64,000 nucleotides of DNA from Gracilimonas halophila (GTDB lineage Bacteria > Bacteroidota > Rhodothermia > Balneolales > Balneolaceae), in the NCBI RefSeq assembly GCF_042684365.1, contig NZ_JBHULI010000024.1:124001-188000 (forward strand), in the 5' to 3' direction. This document shows, one piece after another, positions 43,423 to 52,301 of the stretch. The position numbers and the translations under genes are program-made. The notes beneath the pieces are model-generated. The model made no database searches, had not been told where the DNA came from, and worked only from the letters and a program-made list of their open reading frames with translations. Each line of letters starts with the position of its first letter. The stretch's first letter is position 1.

Positions 43423-44249
43423 AATACCCCATTCAAAAGAAATACCATACATTTAAAGAACGGCAAGAACGTCGCAAAAAAAGCAAGCCTCCCGTAAATA
43501 AGAAGATCGCAGTACCCAGCTTTTTTACATTAATGAATTTATTCAGCGGTTTTTTGGCCATCATCTCTATTTCAGATGGAGATTTTGTGCGCGGAGCTTG
43601 GTTAATTGCCCTTGCAGGTTTATTTGATGTTTTTGATGGATTAATGGCCCGGCTTGCAGATGCCACAACTGACTTTGGTATCGAGCTTGATTCTATCTGT
43701 GATATGGTCTCTTTTGGAGTTGCCCCGGGTTTTTTGATCTACATCTGGAGCTTACATGAATTGGGTTTTGTGGGAATCATTATAAGTGCTCTTCCGCCAC
43801 TTTGTGGAGCTGTTCGCTTGGCACGTTTTAATGTGAATGCAAGACTCGAGCCCACCAAAAATTTCTTTATTGGTCTTCCAATTCCAGCTCAGGCTATTAT
43901 GTTAGGAGCTTTTTTCCTCACATTCAGAGATTCACTGGATGTTTTTGCTTTTCTTGAAAATGGAGTCAATTCTGCTCTCATCCCATTTACGGTCGTTATC
44001 TCATTTCTCATGGTGAGCACATTACCGTTTGATAAGATCCCTCGTTTTGACCGTGAAACTATTCGTCAGCAGAAGGGGAAGTTTATTCTATTTCTTCTAT
44101 ACCTTGTACTCATATTGATCTTTAAAGAATATGGACTAATGGCCGTATTTATCATCTTTGTCCTTAAAGGGATTACAATTGGTGCCATCCAATTCTTCAC
44201 TGATGATTATGGTCCTGCAGGAGTAGATAAATTTCAGGATTATAGTTGA
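43419..44249 (+). CDS. pssA: CDP-diacylglycerol-serine O-phosphatidyltransferase
   Basis: The enzyme makes phosphatidylserine from CDP-diacylglycerol and serine at the inner membrane. The CDP-alcohol phosphotransferase motif D-G-x2-A-R-x8-G-x3-D-x3-D reads FDGLMARLADATTDFGIELDSICDMVSFGVAP (near residues 69-100). About eight membrane helices follow a basic N-terminus (KKYHTFKERQERRKKSKPP). It overlaps psd by 4 bp. Its 3' end overlaps the convergent wecB gene by 10 bp, and no terminator separates the two. Confidence 0.95.
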   Translation: MKYPIQKKYHTFKERQERRKKSKPPVNKKIAVPSFFTLMNLFSGFLAIISISDGDFVRGAWLIALAGLFDVFDGLMARLADATTDFGIELDSICDMVSFGVAPGFLIYIWSLHELGFVGIIISALPPLCGAVRLARFNVNARLEPTKNFFIGLPIPAQAIMLGAFFLTFRDSLDVFAFLENGVNSALIPFTVVISFLMVSTLPFDKIPRFDRETIRQQKGKFILFLLYLVLILIFKEYGLMAVFIIFVLKGITIGAIQFFTDDYGPAGVDKFQDYS

Positions 44250-45334
44250 TCTTTTAAGATCTCGTGTATTTTCTCAGCTGCCTTTCCATCGCCAAATATG
44301 TTTAATGTGGAGTGATTTATCGTAGATTCAAGTAATGCCTTTGATCGGCTTACGATCTTGGAAATATCCGTTCCTACAATTTCTCCTAAACCCGCTTCAA
44401 TAAGCTCCCGGCGTTCCGTTTCATTTCTCAGGATAAGTACAGGTTTTCCCAAAACCGTGGCTTCCTCCTGAATTCCTCCCGAATCGGTAAGAATGAGATC
44501 GGCTCTTTTAAGTACATGTAGGAAAGGAAGGTATTCCATAGGATGAGTTTGGATCATCCTTGTATTATTTAACCGACTTTTATCTAAAGCTGCTTTAACA
44601 TTTGGATTCGGGTGAATCGGAAAAATAACTTTTAGATCAGGTTGAGTAGCTAAAAGCTCTTCCACCGCCTTAAAAATTTGAATAAGTGGAGCCCCATGAT
44701 TTTCGCGGCGGTGCGCAGTAAGTAAAATAAGTTTTTCGTCCTTTTCAATTTCGGAAAGAATGGAAGGGGAGGATTTTGAGAAATCATCAGAACCTATGAT
44801 CATATTCAAAGCATCGATCACCGTATTTCCTGTCACAAAGATCTTCTCTTTTGAAATACCTTCCTTTACAAGGGCATTTCTATTTATAGCCGTTGGGGCA
44901 AAATGAAGCTGCGCGATCTGAGAAATTTGTCTTCTGTTCATTTCTTCCGGAAATGGACTGTATTTGTCATAACTTCTAAGCCCGGCTTCAACATGAGATA
45001 CTGGAATTCGTTTATAAAACGCTGCTAAAGCTGTTAAAAAAGAAGTAGAGGTGTCACCCTGGACCATTACATGTTCCGGCTGATATTCATCCAATACTTT
45101 GCTGAGTTTAGGGAGTAGGTCGCTTGTTAAAGAAAACAGATCCTGATTTGTTTTCATGATCTCGAGATCAACATCAGGAGAGATTCCAAATAAAGAAAGC
45201 ATTGGGTCTGCAATTTCGCGATGCTGACCGGTATGCAATAACTTTAACTCATAACTATCTCTTAGCTCTAAAATTACCGGGGCCAGTTTTATGATCTCAG
45301 GTCTTGTACCGAATGCGATCAATAATTTCTTCAT
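44240..45334 (-). CDS. wecB: UDP-N-acetylglucosamine 2-epimerase (non-hydrolysing)
   Basis: The enzyme makes UDP-N-acetylmannosamine for surface polysaccharides. The 364-residue protein has FGTRPEIIKLAPVILEL at the start, LLHTGQHREI, VQGDTSTSFLTALAAFYKRIPVSHVEAGLRS, PFPEEMNRRQISQIAQLHFAPT, TGNTVIDAL, LTAHRRENHG and DSGGIQEEATVLGKPVLILRNETERRE. All active-site acids and histidines expected for WecB are present. It is the last gene of the glycan operon, overlapping its upstream neighbour by 4 bp. No UDP-ManNAc dehydrogenase lies in the window. Confidence 0.96.
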   Translation of the reverse strand: MKKLLIAFGTRPEIIKLAPVILELRDSYELKLLHTGQHREIADPMLSLFGISPDVDLEIMKTNQDLFSLTSDLLPKLSKVLDEYQPEHVMVQGDTSTSFLTALAAFYKRIPVSHVEAGLRSYDKYSPFPEEMNRRQISQIAQLHFAPTAINRNALVKEGISKEKIFVTGNTVIDALNMIIGSDDFSKSSPSILSEIEKDEKLILLTAHRRENHGAPLIQIFKAVEELLATQPDLKVIFPIHPNPNVKAALDKSRLNNTRMIQTHPMEYLPFLHVLKRADLILTDSGGIQEEATVLGKPVLILRNETERRELIEAGLGEIVGTDISKIVSRSKALLESTINHSTLNIFGDGKAAEKIHEILKDQL

Positions 45335-46362
45335 GATATCAATGTTTGATAATTCTCAGCAGTCATTTTTGCAACCTTATTCCAAGTGTAATTCTGCAGG
45401 ATATGAACTTTAAGATCATCAGATTGCTCTTGTGCTAAAGCATTTTGGATTCCTTGTAGCAAAGAACTGGCAGAGTTCGGATCGATGTAGTTAACATGAT
45501 CTCCAAAATATTCTTTAGTCCCACCATTCTTTGTTATTACTATCTGTGAGCCCGTTAGTGCTGCCTCCATGGCTGCAATACCCGGTGTCTCAAACTGGGA
45601 AGGCAATACAAATACTTTTGAAGCTGCATACGCAGAAGCCAGCAGCTCTGAATCATGATCCAGCGTTTCGATCAGGATTACATTATCCAGTTCTGAAGCC
45701 ATGTTTAGACATTTTTTCCCGTATTCATCATCATAGAATGAACCTATGATCACCACGGGCACAATCATTTTATCACTGATTTCAAGGAGCTTGATAACAT
45801 TTTTTCGTTCAGCACCGGCTTGTCCTGCAAACAAGACAAAGTCTTTACATCCATATTCTTTCACAAAAAGATCAGGCTTTGCATGTTCAAAGTGGGACTC
45901 AACCCCGTTTGGTGTAACTATAATTCGTTCTTCAGGAATAGAAAAAGCCTCCCTGATCATCATCGACTCATCAGCAGTATTGGGGAGGAGGAGATCTGCT
46001 TTTCTGCAAAGATCTCTTTGAACGCTAAAATCGGATCTAATCCCCCTTGATAGAGGTTTTAGAAATTGTTCAACATTTAAAACTCTATTTATAAAAGATG
46101 CACTTCGATTTGAATAAAAGATAGGGGACAATACGATTGGGATATCCGTATTATAAAGTTGATTGACGATGCCAATATTTTCAACAGAAGCTCCAAAAAT
46201 GTGAACAAGGTCAAGGTTTAACTCGGAAAGATCCTCCCAGGGGGATAGTTTAACAGTCACAATTCCAAGCTCATGGATCTTAGAAATAGTATTAAGGGCC
46301 TGATTTCTCATTCCTCCGTTAACGGCTGCAATGCTCATGGGTGCTACATATCCAACCTTCAT
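45331..46362 (-). CDS. Glycosyltransferase, GT4-like
   Basis: The protein (about 343 residues from the chosen ATG) has a GT-B plan. It begins MKVGYVAPMSIAAVNGGMRN, has TPNGVESHF near residue 153, a FVLFAGQAGAERKNVIKLLEI core, and the donor-binding block KVFVLPSQFETPGIAAMEAALTGSQIVIT with the conserved E-x7-E. Sugar donor and acceptor are unknown. I chose the ATG at 46362 because it overlaps the deacetylase stop as ATGA; an upstream start at 46389 would add nine residues. Confidence 0.9.
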   Translation of the reverse strand: MKVGYVAPMSIAAVNGGMRNQALNTISKIHELGIVTVKLSPWEDLSELNLDLVHIFGASVENIGIVNQLYNTDIPIVLSPIFYSNRSASFINRVLNVEQFLKPLSRGIRSDFSVQRDLCRKADLLLPNTADESMMIREAFSIPEERIIVTPNGVESHFEHAKPDLFVKEYGCKDFVLFAGQAGAERKNVIKLLEISDKMIVPVVIIGSFYDDEYGKKCLNMASELDNVILIETLDHDSELLASAYAASKVFVLPSQFETPGIAAMEAALTGSQIVITKNGGTKEYFGDHVNYIDPNSASSLLQGIQNALAQEQSDDLKVHILQNYTWNKVAKMTAENYQTLIS

Positions 46363-47888
46363 AACCGAATCCTGTTTTTCCAATCCCATAGAGATGTTTT
46401 AAGCAATCGAAGATCAGTTGTGTGCATTTCTTCTATCTTTTTATAAGATGGCAGATCTCTGCTGCGGTATTCATTTCTCGGAATCGTGTTAAGGTCAAAC
46501 TGATCAGCTTCAGCTTGTAATAAATGGAACCCCTGATGATCGGTAGAAGCTTGAAAAATTTGACTATTATTTGAATTTATCTCCATTGTAATACCATCAT
46601 AGTAGGCTTCAAACGTATTTTTTTTTCGTTTGATCCAGAAATCTGCATATTCTGAAAATGTAAGATTCTTAAAGCCTTTTTTATTGATCTCTTTGAAGAT
46701 TTGTTCAATCACATCAATCCCGGATTGCATAGGATGATGATAAAATAAAATGGGTTCGAAACGAGACGTTTTATTTTCAATAACTTGATTAAAATAGCGA
46801 CTCATTTGGTCCTTATCATAATGACACCGGTTTAAACTTCCGGTACAAATGGGATGAATTGGAATCTGAAGTCTGTTATCAGCAGCAGAAGAAGTGATCG
46901 GGAATCCGTCATACTTAAAAGTGAATTCAGAAGTGTATTTGAAGTCAAAGTCTGATAATGCTTTTTTCAAAGAATTATTCCAGATACCATAGGGTGCACA
47001 ATATCCACCTGATCTAAATTTTGATGATTCTAATAACTCATTGCCTTTCTTAATATTACAATATGTTTTAACTGATGAATTTGATGTCCCGTGTTTATAT
47101 CCATGAAGCGCAATTTCCTGGTTTTCATAAGACTGAAATACGTCGAGCCAATTTTCATGAGCTTCCACGTGCAGAAACCAGGTTGCCTTTATATCATGTT
47201 TGGAGCACAGATCGTACAAGTTTTTGAGGGATGTCTTATCTCCAAAATCACTGTCAATTCTAAAACAAAAGATCGGTTTTTCTGTAGGAGAGGTCCATTT
47301 CGTATTAAAAGGAAGTTCTCTTTCATAGTGAAGGTGTGCAATGGTTGCCCGAAATACTTCTAATAGTTCATGCTTTGAAACAGCGCTTACGATCTCGTCA
47401 GGGGAACGCATATCACCAGCATAGAACCGTTTTCGTTTGTATTGAGTAGATCGTAAAACCTTAGGAAGGTCAACACCTAAAAAACCAAGTACTCCATGTT
47501 TATTCTTTTCAAAATAGACCATCCCATTGAATATTTTTGATCTTTGATGGAGGTCAATGCTACAGTACAGGTCTAAAAATGGAATGTGATGAAAAGCTTC
47601 AGATTGAGACCGATCAATAACAGTTTTTTTGAATGTGGTCCTGGTTTCTTCTTTATTTGTAAAAGCATGGACGTCCTTCAATTCTAACAATGCCCCACCT
47701 TCTATTAAGTAGTTATTAAGAAGAGGTATTTCGGCGCTATTTGGTGCCTCATTAAGAATGAGAAGGCTATATTGTGTTAATAGTTTACTGCTGTATTCAA
47801 TCTCTTCGAACCAAAGTCCAAGATCATTGAGAATGTTTTCCCAATCTTGAGTGAGTTTCTGAATTCCTATGCAAAGCCTTTGGTTCAT
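46359..47888 (-). CDS. NodB-type polysaccharide deacetylase-like protein with N-terminal domain
   Basis: The N-terminal part (about 1-190) looks like a glutamine-amidotransferase-like fold without a catalytic Cys (LLTQYSLLILNEAPNSAEIPLLNNYLIEGGALLELKD). The central part (about 205-420) is a NodB domain: FRIDSDFGDK (catalytic DD region), IKATWFLHVEAHENW, ALHGYKHGTS (the H-x3-H zinc site), GGYCAPYGIWNN and FYHHPMQSG. It would N-deacetylate a glycan. The C-terminal 90 residues are a beta-rich tail. I chose the ATG at 47888, which overlaps the flippase stop as ATGA; 47912 is an alternative. Confidence 0.82.
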   Translation of the reverse strand: MNQRLCIGIQKLTQDWENILNDLGLWFEEIEYSSKLLTQYSLLILNEAPNSAEIPLLNNYLIEGGALLELKDVHAFTNKEETRTTFKKTVIDRSQSEAFHHIPFLDLYCSIDLHQRSKIFNGMVYFEKNKHGVLGFLGVDLPKVLRSTQYKRKRFYAGDMRSPDEIVSAVSKHELLEVFRATIAHLHYERELPFNTKWTSPTEKPIFCFRIDSDFGDKTSLKNLYDLCSKHDIKATWFLHVEAHENWLDVFQSYENQEIALHGYKHGTSNSSVKTYCNIKKGNELLESSKFRSGGYCAPYGIWNNSLKKALSDFDFKYTSEFTFKYDGFPITSSAADNRLQIPIHPICTGSLNRCHYDKDQMSRYFNQVIENKTSRFEPILFYHHPMQSGIDVIEQIFKEINKKGFKNLTFSEYADFWIKRKKNTFEAYYDGITMEINSNNSQIFQASTDHQGFHLLQAEADQFDLNTIPRNEYRSRDLPSYKKIEEMHTTDLRLLKTSLWDWKNRIRL

Positions 47889-49288
47889 GTGCTCAACTTG
47901 CTTTTTATCCACAGCATATGTTGCCGGTCTAAAACTCCGGTTTTTACGATTACTAAAATAAAGATTATAGATGCAATGAGGGCATTTATCAGGGGCATTA
48001 ATGGACTTAAACTAAATAATAAAAAGAGAATGATTGCGAGCGGATAACTTATCAGTATAGGTTTAACATAATTTGAAGGGATGACTTTTCTGAACCAGAA
48101 ATAGGTAAAAAAGGTGATAATAATTTCAGCAAAAACCACTGAAATGGTTACCATCACAAGATCGCCAAATGCAGCAATTCCGAATATAATAAGTGCTGAA
48201 ACGGTGCCACCGAAACAGGTTGCAATGAAAAATTCTTTGTCTTTATTGGTCGCGATCAACCCAAATGAGAACAGACTATTTATAAAAGTTACGGATATCA
48301 TTACTGAGAGGATTTGAAGAACTACCACACTTTCTGCATAGTTATCCCCAAAAAGTAAGAAGATAATCTGTTCAGCTCCGATCGCAGTAGCCATTCCGAT
48401 AAGAGCACCACCTACAGTTAAAATCCCGTAGATAAGTTTTACTTTACTAACTGCCGCCGAACGATTTTGGCTCCACATCGAAGATAGATTCGGTAGCAGT
48501 AAGTTCACGAACACGCGATCGACCATCATAGCTATTAAAACGATCTTAAAAGCAGCGCCATAGATTCCTGCATCTCTCAAAGACATGAGCGCTCCCACTA
48601 ATAGAGGCGGTAAAAGACTAACAACTTGTGCAAAAAACTGACCTAACCCTAATATAGAGCTTGTTTTTAAGAGATCGGGATAGATTTGAAATCCACGTGA
48701 GGGGAGTGAAAAAGGTTTGTCTTTGAGTGCAAAGGTACCCAATGTTAAAGCAGCAGTTACAATTCCGACTGTATAAAGTACGGGAACCGTGGTTACATCT
48801 TCGACAGTTTCGACCATGAAATAGATCAATATAAAATAAGTCAAACCGTTTAAAACTTTAGAAAGTGCAATTTTACCGAACTCTTGCTTTCCGGCATAAA
48901 ACCATTCCATAAGTGCCATATATGGGATAAGAGAATACAAATAACCCAACATTACTTGTTTTTCGATCTCTCCCATATCTATCATTGAAATCACCATGGT
49001 AGAGATAATTAGAACGATGATCCCTAAAAATAATCTTAACCTGAATACCTCCAGAACCCTGAAGATCCTTTTAGAAGGCTGTTTTGCTGTCTCTCTAGTG
49101 CCAATTTGGTGTAATCCAAGATCGGAGAACCAGGTGGCGTAGCCCAATATTGAAATAGCCACCGTGATCAAGCCATAAAACTCAGCTCCTAGAACTCGGG
49201 CCAGATAAATGGAGGTAATAAATGAAAGCCCTCGTCCTGCTATATCACCAAAAGAGATCCAGAAAGCTTTTTCCTTCAGGTTAGCCAT
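47885..49288 (-). CDS. Wzx-type oligosaccharide flippase (MATE/MVF superfamily)
   Basis: The 467-residue protein has about 12-14 membrane helices. The N-terminus FWISFGDIAGRGLSFITSIYLARVLGAEFYGLITVAISILGY is the polysaccharide-biosynthesis-export signature. GLHQIGTRETAKQPSKRIFRV follows, and FAQVVSLLPPLLVGALMSLRDAGIYGAAFKIVL lies in the middle. It would flip lipid-linked glycans to the periplasm. It overlaps the glycosyltransferase gene by 8 bp and the deacetylase by 4. I see no Wzy polymerase or O-antigen ligase in this operon. Confidence 0.92.
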   Translation of the reverse strand: MANLKEKAFWISFGDIAGRGLSFITSIYLARVLGAEFYGLITVAISILGYATWFSDLGLHQIGTRETAKQPSKRIFRVLEVFRLRLFLGIIVLIISTMVISMIDMGEIEKQVMLGYLYSLIPYMALMEWFYAGKQEFGKIALSKVLNGLTYFILIYFMVETVEDVTTVPVLYTVGIVTAALTLGTFALKDKPFSLPSRGFQIYPDLLKTSSILGLGQFFAQVVSLLPPLLVGALMSLRDAGIYGAAFKIVLIAMMVDRVFVNLLLPNLSSMWSQNRSAAVSKVKLIYGILTVGGALIGMATAIGAEQIIFLLFGDNYAESVVVLQILSVMISVTFINSLFSFGLIATNKDKEFFIATCFGGTVSALIIFGIAAFGDLVMVTISVVFAEIIITFFTYFWFRKVIPSNYVKPILISYPLAIILFLLFSLSPLMPLINALIASIIFILVIVKTGVLDRQHMLWIKSKLST

Positions 49289-50294
49289 TTAACTCCGTTA
49301 TTTTCACTCTGAGTAATGCTTTCAACTCATCTGCATTGGTAAACAAGTGAATATTTGAAAGATCTTTTGTTTCACTTAAACAACCGATATTAGGTGCAAT
49401 AATGGTTTTATTATAGGATTCAGCCATATGAAAACCACCGGAGGATAAGATCTCACGATAGTTGAATACACAAATGTCTGTTGCTGAATAAAACCAGGGA
49501 ACATGTTCTTCAGGGATAAATTCAGCGATCAATTTGATGCAATTATATTTATTCACTTTTGATATAAGCTCTTCATAGAGATCCATGTTTCCTTTTTTAA
49601 CAGGTCCTGCAATGATAAGTTTTGATGATAGTTCTTCCTTAATAAGTATATCAGCTATTTCCTCTATTTGTTTGTAGCGACTTATATTACCAAACATTAA
49701 TAGTATTGTGTCGTCAGGATCTATCCCGCAATCATAATTTTTATTGAGATGAGAAATCGCAGTAGACTTTGGAATAGGGTCCGTTGGGAAATCAGGATGA
49801 GGTATTATTGTGAATTTTTCTTTAGGTGCCTTAAGCCTGTCACTCATCAATGAGACTGCAGCAGAACAATGCACGTGCAGAATATCTGTCCAGCGTGCCA
49901 TTTTCTTGTGTAGATATCGATGAAGTCCTAAATACTTTTGGTTATGAGGAAATTCATTATGCAAAGTCCAGACTATATGCCCCCCAAAAAGCTGGAAGAG
50001 ATAGATACACAACATCTTCCAGGGCATCCCCAATAATGACTTAAAGTCCTGGAATTCCAGCCAGTGGTAATGAAGTATTGCCTTCCTGTTAGTAAGAATT
50101 CCTGCTACCAGTTTAAAGTGGTGAAAGATGCTGATAGACTTGATTTCATAAGAATCGGAGCCGATAAGATCTTCATAAAGCAGATACAGATAGTCAGTTT
50201 TTTTGTGGGTGTGGCGTATCAAAGGCACTACATAAATAATATCTGCATCTTTACTGATTGATTCATAGATCTCGGATAGGGAAGAGGCCTCCAT
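49281..50294 (-). CDS. Glycosyltransferase, GT-B fold
   Basis: The 337-residue protein has IYVVPLIRHTHKKTDYLYLLYE near residue 18, an acceptor-side GHIVWTLHNEFPH, FTIIPHPDFP, and the donor domain with DDTILLMFGNISRYKQIEEIADILIKEELSSKLIIAGPVKKG and EHVPWFYSATDICVFNYREILSSGGFHMAESYNKTIIAP. It is probably a GT4-like enzyme in the same glycan pathway as the flippase. Donor and acceptor are unknown. It starts 10 bp after the PorV-like gene ends. Confidence 0.88.
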   Translation of the reverse strand: MEASSLSEIYESISKDADIIYVVPLIRHTHKKTDYLYLLYEDLIGSDSYEIKSISIFHHFKLVAGILTNRKAILHYHWLEFQDFKSLLGMPWKMLCIYLFQLFGGHIVWTLHNEFPHNQKYLGLHRYLHKKMARWTDILHVHCSAAVSLMSDRLKAPKEKFTIIPHPDFPTDPIPKSTAISHLNKNYDCGIDPDDTILLMFGNISRYKQIEEIADILIKEELSSKLIIAGPVKKGNMDLYEELISKVNKYNCIKLIAEFIPEEHVPWFYSATDICVFNYREILSSGGFHMAESYNKTIIAPNIGCLSETKDLSNIHLFTNADELKALLRVKITELNG

Positions 50295-50304
50295 ATATAT
50301 TCTT

Positions 50305-51246
50305 TTAAAATTTATACTGAATTCCGATGGAATGTACCGTTCCGTAACCGGTATTAAAAGGAATTAGCGCATAATTAAAAGTGATCTCATCGGTAGAAAA
50401 GCCGGCTCCAAAAGAAATGGGGCGTACATTATTTTGTGTTTTGTATCCACTGCTCAATTCCAGTACTTCTGCTATCATAAACTTAAGACCTAAATTCACA
50501 TAGTTCTCAGAAGCACTGTAATCGGCAAAGTCCTTACCTGAGGTTTCTTGAAGGGGTGATATGAAATCAGCATAAGCTGATATCAATATGGGAAGTTCAC
50601 CATTCCTTTGGGCCGTAAATTCAATAAGGTCTGCAGAGATTCCTGCTCTATAGGTAGAGGGTAACTGTGTAGACTCAATATTTAATTTCTCCATCTCGCC
50701 CAGATTAGTCAGGGAAGTACCAAGACGAAGACGATCGTTAAAAAATTGAGAAGCCAAACCCACATTAAATGCATAACCATTTGCATTATATGTAAAATTC
50801 TCTTCGTTCAGATACTGGGCTGTTGCGCCGATAGTGAAGTATTTAAAATTATAAGCATACGCGGCAGCTATCGATAGGTATTGAATGGAAAAACTGCCAT
50901 TGGGCTCTCCTGGGTTAACAAATTGTTGATACTCACTGCTGCCGGAAGTATAGAAAGAAAATGCTACAGCACTTCTGTTTCTTAGGAAATTGACACCACC
51001 AAAGATATTGTCAACATCTGCAATCCAGAATGAATAGCCAAGGTCAATGGATGATTTGTTCGCATAGGCCAACAAAGCGGGATTGGAATAAATGGAAGCA
51101 GATCCATCAGCTAAGGTTGTAGCAGCTTCAGCTTTAGATAGCGAATTAGGTGTTGGGGAAATATTAAGCATTTCGAAGCCGGAACCCTGAGCCAGCACGG
51201 GTGTGGAAAGTAGAATAAAGACAATAGTTAAATATCCTGTTCTCAT
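50305..51246 (-). CDS. PorV/PorQ-family outer-membrane protein
   Basis: The 313-residue protein has a signal peptide (VFILLSTPVLAQ) and then SGFEMLNISPTPNSLSKAEAATTLADGSASIYSNPALLAYANKSSIDLGYSFW. This N-terminal plug and early-strand pattern (NPA box) is that of the PorV/PorQ (FadL-like) family. It continues as a 14-strand-type barrel and ends IPFNTGYGTVHSIGIQYKF, a C-terminal Phe. In type IX secretion, PorV carries CTD-bearing cargo from the translocon to the attachment complex, and PorQ helps remove the CTD. Which of these it serves here is not clear. It overlaps the next upstream gene by 4 bp. Confidence 0.85.
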   Translation of the reverse strand: MRTGYLTIVFILLSTPVLAQGSGFEMLNISPTPNSLSKAEAATTLADGSASIYSNPALLAYANKSSIDLGYSFWIADVDNIFGGVNFLRNRSAVAFSFYTSGSSEYQQFVNPGEPNGSFSIQYLSIAAAYAYNFKYFTIGATAQYLNEENFTYNANGYAFNVGLASQFFNDRLRLGTSLTNLGEMEKLNIESTQLPSTYRAGISADLIEFTAQRNGELPILISAYADFISPLQETSGKDFADYSASENYVNLGLKFMIAEVLELSSGYKTQNNVRPISFGAGFSTDEITFNYALIPFNTGYGTVHSIGIQYKF

Positions 51247-52301
51247 AAATTCAATCTTAATGAAAAAACATGCATGTTGGAAATTCTATATGGCTCCATA
51301 ACAAAAGAATAATCAACAGAGGGTGAAAACACATCGAAAGGGAGGTGTAAGGAGAAGCCGGAACTCAAAGCCCAGCTTTCTATTTGTCCGAAATCTGGAA
51401 GTTGCCAACCGCCCCTGAGAGTGAACCGTTCATGAGCCTGCCAAGAACCTCCAAGCCTGAATTGTACGGAACTGGTTTGTACCTCTTCAGTTGTTGATGT
51501 ATAAACGGGATTTCCATCCAAAACAACTAATTCAGTATTCTCTATTTCTGAATTATATATCTGTAATTCGGCATCAGCAGAAAGGGTGAAATCATTTTCC
51601 TGATAAGCAATTCCCGTAATAATACGGGTGGGGAACTCATTAATAACATCTTGGGCTTGACTCAAATTATATAGGTTTTGAGTATTCCAGGAATAGTTAG
51701 CTAATAGATCTTTTATGGTTAGTGAGAGGTTCATATTAGCATCAGTTTGATAAAGAAAGCCGATATCGACACCGAAACTGGTCGAATTATCAAGTCGAGG
51801 GTGGTAATTGGCAATGCTGAATTTTAAACCAATACCCCCATAAAATTTCTCTGTTAACCTAAGCCCAAAGTTGCCTGATATTTGATACTCGGATGCGTCA
51901 AATCTATCCAGTGGATATCCACTTGAAGTTCTGGCATCTATATCGTTTACACCGGTTCTAATGATATTGATGGCTAAGCCGGCGGAAGGAGGAAGCGGAA
52001 GTTGTATTCCGGTACTTTGAAATACCCTGTCATATTTCAATGCACCAACAGTCAGATCTGTTTGTTTACTCCCTAATAACAAGGCTGATTGTGCAGGGTT
52101 GTAATATGGAAATGCACCTTCTGATGTAACTGCAGACATGGCATTGCTCATAGCCATGCCTCTTGCACTGTAACCAAGTCGTGTTGAAGCGCCAGCAAAC
52201 CCACCGTTTTGCGCAAGTAATTCAGGCATTATTAAAAATGTTGTCAGGAATACGACAAGCCCAAAAGCTATTTTTTTAAATGTAGGTATAGCTCTCATCA
52301 A
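51243..52301 (-). CDS. Second PorV/PorQ-like outer-membrane protein
   Basis: The 352-residue protein has a signal peptide (VVFLTTFLIMPELLAQ) followed by GGFAGASTRLGYSARGMAMSNAMSAVTSEGAFPYYNPAQSALLLGSKQTDLTVGALKYD. The GxxARGMAMSNA and NPA signatures are those of the PorV-like family. The end (EPYRISNMHVFSLRLNL) is a terminal barrel strand. It overlaps both neighbours (4 bp each), which indicates tightly coupled translation. Two such barrels side by side suggest that they act together or on different substrates. Confidence 0.8.
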   Translation of the reverse strand: MMRAIPTFKKIAFGLVVFLTTFLIMPELLAQNGGFAGASTRLGYSARGMAMSNAMSAVTSEGAFPYYNPAQSALLLGSKQTDLTVGALKYDRVFQSTGIQLPLPPSAGLAINIIRTGVNDIDARTSSGYPLDRFDASEYQISGNFGLRLTEKFYGGIGLKFSIANYHPRLDNSTSFGVDIGFLYQTDANMNLSLTIKDLLANYSWNTQNLYNLSQAQDVINEFPTRIITGIAYQENDFTLSADAELQIYNSEIENTELVVLDGNPVYTSTTEEVQTSSVQFRLGGSWQAHERFTLRGGWQLPDFGQIESWALSSGFSLHLPFDVFSPSVDYSFVMEPYRISNMHVFSLRLNL